A stretch of DNA of 53,009 nucleotides from the NCBI GenBank assembly GCA_903831935.1, contig CAIKZP010000193.1, positions 1-53,009 on the forward strand, in the 5' to 3' direction. The notes under the pieces were generated by a model. That model had not been told where the DNA came from. It worked only from the letters and a program-made list of their open reading frames with translations, and did no database searches. Source of the DNA: an uncultured Bacteroidota bacterium. GTDB lineage: Bacteria; Bacteroidota; Bacteroidia; Chitinophagales; Chitinophagaceae. The stretch's first letter is position 1, and every line of letters begins with the position of its first letter. Below are positions 35,285-44,452 of this stretch, in pieces. A program made the position numbers and the translations under genes.

Positions 35285-36571
35285 ATGACAGAATTTATTA
35301 TCATTATTGCGTTGATCTTGTTAAATGGATTGTTCTCTATGGCAGAGATTGCCCTTGTTTCTGCGCGTAAAGCCAGATTAGAAGCACAGGCATTAAAAGG
35401 CGATAATGATGCTGCTAGGGCCCTAGTACTTGCCAATCACCCCGACTCTTTTTTATCTACTGTTCAAATTGGAATTACTTTAATTGGCATATTAACAGGT
35501 ATTTATTCTGGTGATCGATTTAAGTTGCCTTTACAAACCTGGTTATCGAACATTGATTTATTAAAGCCATATAGCAGCACCATTGCTACTACTATTATTT
35601 TGATAGTAATTACTTTTTTATCACTTGTTTTAGGCGAATTAGTACCCAAAAGACTAGGCCTTAGCAACCCAGAAGGTATTGCTAAAAGAGTAGCAGGGCC
35701 AATGCGTATTATTTCTTGGATTACGTATCCTTTTGTTTGGTTGTTAATGGGGTCAACAAATTTATTGGTAAGATTATTAAATGTAAAAACTAGTGAAAAC
35801 CAAGTTACCGAAGAAGAAATTAAAGCAATTATTAGCGAGGGTACAGAACATGGCGCCATTGAAGAAGCAGAACAAGATATTATTGAACGCGTATTTCATT
35901 TAGGAGATAGAAACATCACTTCATTAATGACACATAGAACTGATATTGTTTGGATCGATCAAACAAAAACAGTGGAACAGATTAAGTTAATTATGACCGA
36001 AGTTGTTCATTCTATTTATCCAGTTTGTGATGGTGAAATTGATAAAATTGTAGGTGTTGTAGCAATTAAAGATTTTATTATAGCTGCAGATAGTAATTTG
36101 GTTAATAGTATTATGAAACCTGCTATGTATGTGCCAGAGAATAATACAGCCTATCAAGTATTAGAGCGATTTAAACAAACCAAAATTCACCATTGTTTTA
36201 TTGTTGACGAATATGGTACTGTGTTGGGTATGATTACCTTAAACGATATACTAGAAGCCATTGTAGGAGATATTCCTCAACAAGAAGATGTTGCGTTTGA
36301 AATTGTAATGCGAGAAAATGGCAGTTTTTTGGTTGATGCGCAAATTCCATTTTATGACTTCTTAAGCCATTTTGATAAAACAGAATGGATGATGGAAGGC
36401 GACCAAGATTTTGACACCCTAGCAGGATTTATCATTAATGAATTAGAATTAATTCCTAATACTGGCGACAAACTTATTTGGAAAATATTTGAGTTTGAAA
36501 TAGTAGATATGGACAACCGCCGTATAGACAAAGTATTAGTTACGGTTACTCCAGCAGAAAACGAAAAATAG
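35285..36571 (+). CDS. Hemolysin-family/CNNM-CorC transmembrane protein with CBS pair
   Basis: This 428-residue protein has an N-terminal DUF21 (CNNM) membrane domain (about residues 1-185, beginning with LILLNGLFSMAEIALVSARKARLE), a pair of CBS domains (about 205-325, with MTHRTDIVWID and FIVDEYGTVLGMIT) and a C-terminal CorC_HlyC domain (about 345-420). Such proteins are linked to magnesium or cobalt efflux and homeostasis; the name hemolysin is historical. Length and domain order are normal. It converges on the DUF6702 gene with a 7-base gap. Confidence 0.92.
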   Translation: MTEFIIIIALILLNGLFSMAEIALVSARKARLEAQALKGDNDAARALVLANHPDSFLSTVQIGITLIGILTGIYSGDRFKLPLQTWLSNIDLLKPYSSTIATTIILIVITFLSLVLGELVPKRLGLSNPEGIAKRVAGPMRIISWITYPFVWLLMGSTNLLVRLLNVKTSENQVTEEEIKAIISEGTEHGAIEEAEQDIIERVFHLGDRNITSLMTHRTDIVWIDQTKTVEQIKLIMTEVVHSIYPVCDGEIDKIVGVVAIKDFIIAADSNLVNSIMKPAMYVPENNTAYQVLERFKQTKIHHCFIVDEYGTVLGMITLNDILEAIVGDIPQQEDVAFEIVMRENGSFLVDAQIPFYDFLSHFDKTEWMMEGDQDFDTLAGFIINELELIPNTGDKLIWKIFEFEIVDMDNRRIDKVLVTVTPAENEK

Positions 36572-36578
36572 TGCTAAA

Positions 36579-37067
36579 TTAAAAATCAAATACGGTTGTA
36601 TTTTTTGGGTAATCTAGTTTGTAACTTTTTTCTGTTCCATTGGCTTTTACATGAAAAATATTGCTTTGGATATTTTGAAAATCGTATAAAATAGTACAGT
36701 TGACATCTAGCTTTTTTAGCTGTTTTATTTTTGGCACTTCAAAATAAATCCAAACACTTTCTAACTGAATTTCATAGCCCACATATTGCATTGTTACAGT
36801 TTGGCTATTCATTTTCAATTGTAATTTCTGTTTGATATAATCGTTTATTTGTTTGTCTAAAACAGCTTTATTGGCAGGGTGAACCATATCTATTTTAGCG
36901 GCACTATATTTTTGAAGGGTTTCTTCTAAATCTTGTGTAAAAATTCGAATACTCATTTCAACCGTTTCTTCTTTCGTATTATGATTAATATCTATAACAG
37001 ATACGTAAAAAGGGTGTAATAGGGCAATTAAGGAAATGGAAAGCCATTGAAACATACTATTTACCAT
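36579..37067 (-). CDS. DUF6702 family exported protein
   Basis: This 162-residue protein has a hydrophobic N-terminus (about residues 4-19) that may be a signal peptide, followed by HPFYVSVIDINHN, the segment typical of DUF6702. The rest is beta-rich with IRIFTQDLEETLQKY and no cysteine cluster. The function of the family is unknown. It lies divergent, 54 bases away, from a HupE/UreJ-like permease gene and an M1 peptidase gene, and I recall these three often being neighbours in Bacteroidota. The start could be the ATG at 37067 or the methionine four codons further in. Confidence 0.75.
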   Translation of the reverse strand: MVNSMFQWLSISLIALLHPFYVSVIDINHNTKEETVEMSIRIFTQDLEETLQKYSAAKIDMVHPANKAVLDKQINDYIKQKLQLKMNSQTVTMQYVGYEIQLESVWIYFEVPKIKQLKKLDVNCTILYDFQNIQSNIFHVKANGTEKSYKLDYPKNTTVFDF

Positions 37068-37121
37068 TCAACATTATTTTTTTCGTACTACAAATGTCAT
37101 GATTAATTTGAAACATCGCTT

Positions 37122-37715
37122 ATGAATGATTTTAAACTTTATTTAGAAATCGGGTTTCAACATATTGCCAATCTAAGAGGGGTTGACCATATTTTGTTTA
37201 TTTTGGCCCTAACCATTCGTTTTCAGTTCGATGACTGGCGTAAAGTACTAATATTAGTAACTGCTTTTACAATTGGCCATTCTATCACTTTGGCGCTTAG
37301 TGTGCTCAATTTGGTAAATTATTCGGCTAAATGGATTGAGTTTTTAATTCCTCTAACCATTTTAATTACCGCATTTAGCAACCTTTTTATAAAGAAATTC
37401 GTTTTTAAAACTAAGTTCCCCCTAATTTATTTTTTAGCACTATTTTTTGGCTTGGTTCATGGATTGGGTTTTAGTAATTATTTAAAAAGCTTACTAGGTA
37501 AAGATCAAAGCATTATATCGCAATTACTTGCGTTTAATATAGGATTAGAACTAGGACAATTAATGATAGTCTTTTTTATATTGTTAATTTCCTTCATTTT
37601 TGTAACAATTATTAAAATAAATAGAAGAGAATTTCTTTTGTTTATAAGTGCAGCCATTTTTGCCTTGGCTTTAAATATGGCATTAGAGCGGATTCCATTT
37701 GTATTACCATTTTAA
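37122..37715 (+). CDS. HupE/UreJ-like membrane protein
   Basis: This 197-residue inner-membrane protein has about six hydrophobic helices. The motif LRGVDHILFILAL (residues about 19-31), then FTIGHSITLALS and GLVHGLGFSNYL, match the HupE/UreJ_2 family, in which histidine and aspartate residues in helices are thought to bind nickel or cobalt. No urease or hydrogenase genes are nearby. The M1 peptidase gene starts 12 bases after its stop, so the two are probably co-transcribed. Confidence 0.82.
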   Translation: MNDFKLYLEIGFQHIANLRGVDHILFILALTIRFQFDDWRKVLILVTAFTIGHSITLALSVLNLVNYSAKWIEFLIPLTILITAFSNLFIKKFVFKTKFPLIYFLALFFGLVHGLGFSNYLKSLLGKDQSIISQLLAFNIGLELGQLMIVFFILLISFIFVTIIKINRREFLLFISAAIFALALNMALERIPFVLPF

Positions 37716-37727
37716 ACTATACAAGCT

Positions 37728-40154
37728 ATGAGAAAGTTAAGTATGCTGTTTTTGTTCTTTTGTTTTGTTTTCAGCCTACAAGCACAAAACATCATGAACA
37801 ATCCTACCTCGAATCATGGAAATAAATTCGAGCAATTGGGTACTATTTTACCTACCCCAAATGAATACCGTACCGCAAGTGGTGCACCTGGCCCAAAGTA
37901 TTGGCAGCAAAGAGTAGACTACAATATTAAATGTGAATTAGACGAACCTAATTTAACATTAACTGGTAGCGAAGCTGTTACTTACTACAATAACTCTCCA
38001 GATGTGTTAACGTATTTGTGGTTACAATTAGACGAGAATGAACATAGTTCTATTAATAATTCGAACTATCAAAATTCTACAAACATGAGCCGTCAAGTAT
38101 CTACTTCTCAGTTAGATGCTTTACTAGATGCTGGTAAAGACAATGGCCTAGGTGTTGTTATTACAAAATTAACCGACATTACAGGCAAAAACCTACAATA
38201 CACCATCAACAAAACAATGATGCGTGTTGAATTGCCTACTGCATTAAAACCAGGACAAAAATTTGTTTTCAATGTAAACTGGCATTATAAAATTTCAAAC
38301 AGACAAACCGTTGGTGGACGTGGTGGTTATGAGTTCTTCCCTGAAGATGGCAACCATTTCTTTACAATGGCACAGTGGTATCCTCGCTTGTGTGTTTACA
38401 GTGATTTTCAAGGATGGCAGCACCACCAATTTACAGGACGTGGAGAGTTTGCGTTAACTTTTGGAAATTTCAATGTTCAAATGACGGTACCTGCCGATCA
38501 TACTATTTTAGGTACTGGCGAATGTCAAAACTATGCACAGGTTTTATCTCCTGCGCAATTAGGTCGTTGGCAGCAAGCGCAATCAGCTAAAGAGCCTGTT
38601 GAAGTGGTTACTTTAGACGAAGCAAAAAAAGCAGAAAAACAAAAAAGTACTGCCAAAAAAACTTGGGTTTTTAAAGCAGACAATGTGCGTGATTTTGCAT
38701 GGACTGCTTCAAGAAAAATTATTTGGGATGCAATGCCTGCTTATGTAGAAGGAAAGAAAGTGATGTGTATGAGCGGCTATCCAAAAGAAGCTTATGGTTT
38801 GTATCGTAAGTTTTCTACAAAGGTTGTAGCACATACTATTAAATCTTATTCTAAATTCTCTATCCCTTATCCTTACCCAGTTGCGCAAAGTATTGAAGCA
38901 TCGAATGGTATGGAATATCCTATGATCTGTTTTAATAACGGTCGTACTGAAAAAGATGGTTCTTATAGCGAATCAACTAAAATTGGCATGTTAGGTGTTA
39001 TCATACACGAAGTAGGGCACAATTTCTTCCCTATGATTATTAATAGCGATGAGCGTCAATGGAGTTGGATGGACGAAGGTTTAAATTCATTTGTTGAATA
39101 CCTAACTGAAGAGTTGTATGACAATAAATATCCTTCAAGAGGTAAAGGTGCAGGATATCAGATTGCAGATTATATGCGTCTTCCAAAAGACCAATTAGAG
39201 CCAATCATGACTAATAGTGAAAACATTGTCAATTTTGGACCTAATGCTTACACTAAACCTGCAACTGGTTTGAATATTTTACGTGAAACAGTAATGGGTA
39301 GAAATTTATTCGATTATTCTTTCAAAGAATATGCACGTCGTTGGGCATTTAAACATCCAGAACCTGCAGATTTGTTCCGTACTATGGAAGATGCTAGTGG
39401 CGAAGACCTAGACTGGTTCTGGAGAGGTTGGTTCTATGGAATTGATCCTTGTGATATATCAATTGATTCTGTAAAATATGGTGTGTTTGATCCTAATATG
39501 GTATCTAATGGTGGTGGTATGATGATGGGTAGAGGTGGAATGCGTGGTGGTGGAATGGAAGCGGTAAATGGCATGATGTCTTTACCAAAACCATTATCAG
39601 CTATGTATGACGATATTTCTAAAATGCGTAATCGCGAAGACAAAAGCATTGTTTTCTTAACAGATGCAGATACTACTTTACGTGATTTCTACTGGCGTTA
39701 TGCAAGAGGTATTGAGCCTTATGATACAACAAAATTCAAAGTAACTCCTCCGAATTTTGCTTCAGAGCCATTAGATGCTGCTGCAAAAGCAAAATATGCA
39801 AATGTGAATTTGTATGAAATTTCTTTCACTAATAAAGGCGGATTGGTAATGCCAATTATTGTTGAATTTAGTTTTGAAGATGGTACTAAACAAATTGAAA
39901 GAATTCCTGCACAAATTTGGCGCATGAATGAAAATAAAGTAACCAAATTGTTCTTAACCAATAAAAAAGCAATCGGCATTAAATTAGATCCAATGCGCGA
40001 AACAGCTGATATTGATGAGAATAATAATACTTGGCCAAAATCAACTAGTAATACTACACCTTCTAAATTTGCTATATTCAAAGCAAGAGCTGCTGGTGGA
40101 AGAGGTCAAAGCACAGGCATCAACCCAATGCAAAAAGCAATGGAAAAAAAATAG
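37728..40154 (+). CDS. M1 family zinc metallopeptidase with Gly/Met-rich insert
   Basis: This 808-residue exported peptidase has a signal peptide (about residues 1-20, ending LQAQ). The zinc site is complete: HEVGH at residues 427-431 and Glu450 in MDEGLN, with exactly 18 residues between the second histidine and the glutamate. A GMEYP sequence at 394-398 takes the place of the GAMEN substrate-binding motif. After the peptidase core, residues about 595-617 are unusually rich in glycine and methionine. The C-terminal part (about 625-800) is beta-rich. It should act on peptides in the periplasm. A terminator follows. Confidence 0.92.
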   Translation: MRKLSMLFLFFCFVFSLQAQNIMNNPTSNHGNKFEQLGTILPTPNEYRTASGAPGPKYWQQRVDYNIKCELDEPNLTLTGSEAVTYYNNSPDVLTYLWLQLDENEHSSINNSNYQNSTNMSRQVSTSQLDALLDAGKDNGLGVVITKLTDITGKNLQYTINKTMMRVELPTALKPGQKFVFNVNWHYKISNRQTVGGRGGYEFFPEDGNHFFTMAQWYPRLCVYSDFQGWQHHQFTGRGEFALTFGNFNVQMTVPADHTILGTGECQNYAQVLSPAQLGRWQQAQSAKEPVEVVTLDEAKKAEKQKSTAKKTWVFKADNVRDFAWTASRKIIWDAMPAYVEGKKVMCMSGYPKEAYGLYRKFSTKVVAHTIKSYSKFSIPYPYPVAQSIEASNGMEYPMICFNNGRTEKDGSYSESTKIGMLGVIIHEVGHNFFPMIINSDERQWSWMDEGLNSFVEYLTEELYDNKYPSRGKGAGYQIADYMRLPKDQLEPIMTNSENIVNFGPNAYTKPATGLNILRETVMGRNLFDYSFKEYARRWAFKHPEPADLFRTMEDASGEDLDWFWRGWFYGIDPCDISIDSVKYGVFDPNMVSNGGGMMMGRGGMRGGGMEAVNGMMSLPKPLSAMYDDISKMRNREDKSIVFLTDADTTLRDFYWRYARGIEPYDTTKFKVTPPNFASEPLDAAAKAKYANVNLYEISFTNKGGLVMPIIVEFSFEDGTKQIERIPAQIWRMNENKVTKLFLTNKKAIGIKLDPMRETADIDENNNTWPKSTSNTTPSKFAIFKARAAGGRGQSTGINPMQKAMEKK

Positions 40155-40187
40155 TTCAAACAATTTTTTAAAATAAGATGGTTATTT

Positions 40188-40225
40188 AAAGTCACTTGAT
40201 TAATTTCAAGTGACTTTATTTTTTA
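40188..40225 (+). terminator. Intrinsic terminator after the M1 peptidase gene
   Basis: A perfect 12-base inverted repeat (arms 40188-40199 and 40206-40217, core AGTCACTTGA/TCAAGTGACT) with a 6-base loop is followed by a T-rich tail. It starts 34 bases after the stop. Confidence 0.85.
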
Positions 40226-40300
40226 TACGATACATAAGCGTATTGATTTTTAATTAGTAGTCTTTAAAAATATTTTGATTCAAGTAATTAATAGCCCTTT

Positions 40301-41134
40301 ATGAAACAAAAATGCATGCTGTTTATTGTTTTGTTTTTTTCAATTGCATTGCCTATTATTTCAAATGCAGCATCGGTAGATACTGTAGAAATATTTAGCA
40401 ATGGAATGCACAGACCTATAAAAACAGTTGTGATTAAGCCTAAAGGCTATGGCGAAAAAGGAAAACGTTTTCCAGTAGTTTATTTATTACACGGTGCATT
40501 TGGTGCTTATGCTAATTGGGTACAAAAAGTGCCGCATATTCAACAACTTGCAGACAATTATCAAATGATGATTGTCTGTCCAGACGGTGGTGCAACGAGT
40601 TGGTATTTTGATAGTCCTATCGACTCTACTTTTAAATATGAAACTTTTGTAAGCACAGAATTACCTGAATATATTGATGCAAATTATGCAAGCATAGCCA
40701 ATAGAAAAGCGCGTGCAATAACAGGATTGAGTATGGGCGGACATGGTGGATTATTTTTGGCATTTAGACATTCAGATAAGTTTAGTGCTTGTGGAAGTAC
40801 TAGTGGGGCTTTGCATGTAACTGTTATTACTAAGGGATATGGCGTTGAAAAAAGACTAGGAGATACCATTGCAAATCAAAAATATTGGCATGATTGGAGT
40901 GTACTTAATACAATAGAAAATTATCCAAAAGATTCTTTAGATATTATTATTGATTGTGGTACAGAAGATCGTGTATTAGCAATGAACAGAGCCGTACATG
41001 AAAAAATGTTGAAACTTAAAATTCCGCACGATTATATTGAAAGGCCAGGAGGGCATAATTTCTTATACTGGAATATTTCAATTGACTATCAGTTGCTATT
41101 TTTTAAACAACATTTTATTAGGATGTTGCCATAG
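40301..41134 (+). CDS. Secreted esterase, alpha/beta-hydrolase of the esterase D family
   Basis: This 277-residue protein has a signal peptide (about residues 1-24, ending SNAA) and an alpha/beta-hydrolase fold. The oxyanion region reads VVYLLHGAFGAYANW; the nucleophile is Ser144 in GLSMGGHGG. The aspartate is probably in DCGTEDRVL and the histidine in RPGGHNFLYW. Similar exported esterases act on acetylated sugars or on feruloyl esters, but the substrate cannot be told here. It has its own short upstream region after the M1 terminator. Confidence 0.88.
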   Translation: MKQKCMLFIVLFFSIALPIISNAASVDTVEIFSNGMHRPIKTVVIKPKGYGEKGKRFPVVYLLHGAFGAYANWVQKVPHIQQLADNYQMMIVCPDGGATSWYFDSPIDSTFKYETFVSTELPEYIDANYASIANRKARAITGLSMGGHGGLFLAFRHSDKFSACGSTSGALHVTVITKGYGVEKRLGDTIANQKYWHDWSVLNTIENYPKDSLDIIIDCGTEDRVLAMNRAVHEKMLKLKIPHDYIERPGGHNFLYWNISIDYQLLFFKQHFIRMLP

Positions 41135-41137
41135 CAA

Positions 41138-41824
41138 TTAGCCGCCTGTCCTTCCGTCTCTTAATTTAGACAGCTTTTTGCCTTTGTTTTTTTTCTCAAA
41201 ATCCAATACTTGTTTTGGGATGGTTTTTGTGCTGTCTTTTAGTGGCTTTATATTCAATGAATCACTTGAATTAGCGGCTAGTTTATTGGGTGTTTCGTTA
41301 CCTGTTTGTAATTTATCCAATACATAATTGTCTGTGTGAATGATTGTGCCATAAGAAGGATTGTAGTATTTCCATGTGCCATGTTTTAAAGAGCTTGTTT
41401 CTACTTTTACTACTACTTGCTCGTATTTATTTGGATTGGCAACATCAACCACATCAATCGTGTCATACAACTTATTGGGGTTTAAAGCTCGCCAGCTTTC
41501 TTCGTGCTCAAGACCAATAATGGTAAAATATTGGCAGCGTCCATTTTTATTTCCCCAACGATAGGTTTCTATTGCCATAATATCACCCATTAAATTAAAT
41601 CTTCTCCAAACACCTTCTTTTCGGTCATTGCTATAACTGCCTTCGTCTTCAAACCCTGGTTCTCCACGCAAGGGATCGATATGAACGGCCCATTTTCCTT
41701 GTTTGTAGCCTTTCATATCAACACAGTTTAAAGTGTCTCCATTCGAGGCTATTCGATAGGTTTTACACTGAGCGCTGGTCGCTGTATAAATTAATAGGAT
41801 TAACGGTAGCAGATAAATGCGCAT
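41138..41824 (-). CDS. Exported protein with MORN-like repeats, function unknown
   Basis: This 228-residue protein has a signal peptide (about residues 1-18, ending TSAQ). The middle has segments like GKWAVHIDPLRGE, EGSYSNDRKEGVWRRF and YRWGNKNGRCQYF, which fit MORN-type repeats (glycine, aromatic, asparagine-glycine). A further GTWKYYNPSYG copy lies near residue 150. The C-terminal third is rich in lysine, serine and threonine and looks disordered. I cannot name a function. It is convergent with the esterase gene (3 bases apart) and divergent from the BNR gene. Confidence 0.7.
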   Translation of the reverse strand: MRIYLLPLILLIYTATSAQCKTYRIASNGDTLNCVDMKGYKQGKWAVHIDPLRGEPGFEDEGSYSNDRKEGVWRRFNLMGDIMAIETYRWGNKNGRCQYFTIIGLEHEESWRALNPNKLYDTIDVVDVANPNKYEQVVVKVETSSLKHGTWKYYNPSYGTIIHTDNYVLDKLQTGNETPNKLAANSSDSLNIKPLKDSTKTIPKQVLDFEKKNKGKKLSKLRDGRTGG

Positions 41825-41869
41825 TATTACTAAATTAGACCTTCGAATTTACCAATAATTTATATCCGC

Positions 41870-44398
41870 ATGAGAAAATTAACTTTTTTAGTTGCTTTAA
41901 TAACCTTTTTATCGAGCAATGCACAAGTAAAACCTAGTTCTGCCGCTGATCGGCTTCAATCATTTTCTCAAAGAAAAGAGTTGTTGCGTAAATCAATGGT
42001 TAATCAAATTGGGTTTAGAAATATCGGTCCTAGTGTAATGAGTGGAAGGGTAGTAGATGTAGACGCTAATCCTGCAGATCCTACAGAATTTTATGTGGCT
42101 TATGCTTCTGGTGGTGTTTGGCATACCGTTAATAATGGACAAAGTTTTACGCCCATTTTTGATTCAACCGATATTTTAATGATTGGTGATATTGCTGTAA
42201 ACTGGCAAGCACATATTATTTGGGTAGGAACAGGGGAAGCCAATAGTAGTCGATCTTCTTATGCAGGTATTGGTATGTATAAATCTGCCGACAATGGCAA
42301 GCACTGGGAATACCTTGGTTTACCTGAAAGCCATCATATAGGAAAAATTGTTTTGCATCCTACCGACCCCAATACTGTTTGGGTTGCAGCACTAGGGCAT
42401 TTGTTTTCATTCAATAAAGAACGTGGTATTTATAAAACCACAGATGGTGGAAAGTCTTGGCAAAACACGTTAGCTGTAGATGAAAAAACAGGAGCAGTAG
42501 ACCTAGAAATCAATCCAAAAAATCCTAATGAACTTTTTGCTGCCATGTGGTACAGAACTAGAACTGCTTCTAATTTCGAAGAGTCTGGTGCAACAAGTGG
42601 TATTTATAAAAGTATTGATGGAGGTACCAATTGGCAATTGGTTTCAACTACTGAAAGTGGCTTTCCAACTGGTGAAGGTGTTGGTAGAATTGGGTTAGCT
42701 ATTTCTGCAAAGAATCCAAATATGGTGTATGCGATTGTTGATAATCAATTTCATCGCCCCGATACAATGGCAAAAAAAACAGACAGCACAAGGTTTGTGT
42801 TAACTGATTTTAAAGATTTAAGCAAAGAACAATTTCTTGCTTTAGACGATAAGAAATTAAACGCATTTGCTAGTTCTCGCAGAAATGGTTTGCCAGCTAA
42901 ATACAATGCTACTAATTTAAAAGAAATGGTTAAAACAGATAAATTAAAACCAACTTGTATTTGGGATTTTTTATTTGATGCAAACGCCGCCATGTTTGAA
43001 ACACCAATTATTGGTTGCGAAGTGTATAAAAGCGAAGACAATGGAATTCACTGGAAAAAAGTAAATGACCAATCTATTCCTGGATTTTTTTATAGTACCT
43101 ATGGCTATTATTTTGGTAAAATATTTGTGAGTCCAGTAAATGAAAATAAATTATTTATTACAGGTGTTAACTTAATGATGAGTAAGGATGGAGGAAAATC
43201 ATTTACTAGTATTAATAAAGAGAATGTGCATTCCGACCATCATATTGTTTGGATTGATCCATCAAAAGACAACCATATAATAAATGGAAATGATGGTGGT
43301 TGTAATATTTCTTATGATGATGGTGCGCATTGGTTTAAAGCCAATACACCGCCGGTAGGTCAGTTTTATAATATTACAGTTGATAATGCAAAACCTTATA
43401 ATGTATATGGTGGATTACAAGACAATGGCACTTGGTTTGGATCGAGTTTAACAAAAGAAAATGCTGGCTGGTATGATTCTGGCGATAATCCATTTAAGTC
43501 AATTAATGGAGGTGATGGAATGCAAGTGCAAGTAGATTTAAGAGACAATAAAACAATTTATAGTGGGTCGCAATACGGGTCTTATTCTCGTCAAACCCTT
43601 GGTAGTAAAGACTATAAAAATATCAAGCCTACCAACGATTTAGGAGAACCTCAGTTGCGTTATAATTGGCAGTCGCCAATTTTATTAAGCAAACACAATC
43701 CTGATATTTTTTATTATGGCACCAATAAATTTCATCGTTCATTTAATAAAGGAGATAGTTTGCCTGCACTTAGTGCCGATTTAACTACTAATCCTACACA
43801 AGGTGATGTGCCATTTGGTACACTTACAACCATTAGTGAAAGTCCGTTGAAATTCGGATTGATTTATATTGGAACAGATGACGGAAATATACAAGTTAGT
43901 AAAGACGGAGGTTATACTTGGTCATTAATTACTAAAAAATTACCGAAGGGTTTATATGTAAGTAGAGTGGTGGCAAGTGCCTACCAAGAAGGAAGGGTGT
44001 ATGCAAGTTTAAATGGTTATCGTAACGATAATTTTTTACCGTATTTGTACATGAGTGAAGACTATGGAAATAGCTGGAAACAAATAGGAAAAGATTTGCC
44101 AAATGAACCAATTAATGTGATTAAAGAAGACCATTTGGTAGATGGTATTTTATATGTTGGAACCGATGGTGGTTTATATGTAAGTATTAACCAAGGAGCA
44201 GATTTCATGCAATGGAATAAAGGGTTACCTAATAGTGTGCCAATTCATGATATAGTTACACAGCCAAGAGAAAATGAAATTGTGTTGGGTACACATGGCC
44301 GTAGTTTATATATTGGTAAATTAGATGAAGTGCAAAAATTAGTATTAGATGCTACATTCAAAGAAAAGAAATTGGCCGAAATAATTGGCAAAAAATAA
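41870..44398 (+). CDS. Exported BNR/VPS10-like beta-propeller protein
   Basis: This 842-residue protein begins with a signal peptide (about residues 1-18, ending SNAQ) and contains many BNR-type repeats, each with an S-x-D-x-G-x-x-W pattern: SADNGKHWE, TTDGGKSWQ, SIDGGTNWQ, SEDNGIHWK, SKDGGKSF, SKDGGYTWS and SEDYGNSWK. These form one or two large beta-propellers as in sialidases, sortilins and photosystem II factor Ycf48. It is often labelled glycosyl hydrolase, but no sialidase active-site residues are evident. I see no type IX secretion C-terminal domain. A terminator hairpin follows. Confidence 0.88.
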   Translation: MRKLTFLVALITFLSSNAQVKPSSAADRLQSFSQRKELLRKSMVNQIGFRNIGPSVMSGRVVDVDANPADPTEFYVAYASGGVWHTVNNGQSFTPIFDSTDILMIGDIAVNWQAHIIWVGTGEANSSRSSYAGIGMYKSADNGKHWEYLGLPESHHIGKIVLHPTDPNTVWVAALGHLFSFNKERGIYKTTDGGKSWQNTLAVDEKTGAVDLEINPKNPNELFAAMWYRTRTASNFEESGATSGIYKSIDGGTNWQLVSTTESGFPTGEGVGRIGLAISAKNPNMVYAIVDNQFHRPDTMAKKTDSTRFVLTDFKDLSKEQFLALDDKKLNAFASSRRNGLPAKYNATNLKEMVKTDKLKPTCIWDFLFDANAAMFETPIIGCEVYKSEDNGIHWKKVNDQSIPGFFYSTYGYYFGKIFVSPVNENKLFITGVNLMMSKDGGKSFTSINKENVHSDHHIVWIDPSKDNHIINGNDGGCNISYDDGAHWFKANTPPVGQFYNITVDNAKPYNVYGGLQDNGTWFGSSLTKENAGWYDSGDNPFKSINGGDGMQVQVDLRDNKTIYSGSQYGSYSRQTLGSKDYKNIKPTNDLGEPQLRYNWQSPILLSKHNPDIFYYGTNKFHRSFNKGDSLPALSADLTTNPTQGDVPFGTLTTISESPLKFGLIYIGTDDGNIQVSKDGGYTWSLITKKLPKGLYVSRVVASAYQEGRVYASLNGYRNDNFLPYLYMSEDYGNSWKQIGKDLPNEPINVIKEDHLVDGILYVGTDGGLYVSINQGADFMQWNKGLPNSVPIHDIVTQPRENEIVLGTHGRSLYIGKLDEVQKLVLDATFKEKKLAEIIGKK

Positions 44399-44412
44399 TA
44401 AACAATCCATTC

Positions 44413-44452
44413 AAAAAAATAGCCGCTGAATTTATTTAGCGGCTATTTTTTT
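44413..44452. terminator. Bidirectional terminator between the BNR gene and the methyltransferase gene
   Basis: A perfect 15-base inverted repeat (arms 44413-44427 and 44438-44452, core TAGCCGCT/AGCGGCTA) with a 10-base loop has a run of A on the left and T on the right. It serves both convergent genes, and overlaps the last codons of the minus-strand gene. Confidence 0.92.

Noticed and set aside
37122..37715. A role of the HupE/UreJ-like gene in urease or hydrogenase maturation
   Set aside because: No urease or hydrogenase gene is in the window; the neighbours are a peptidase and DUF6702.
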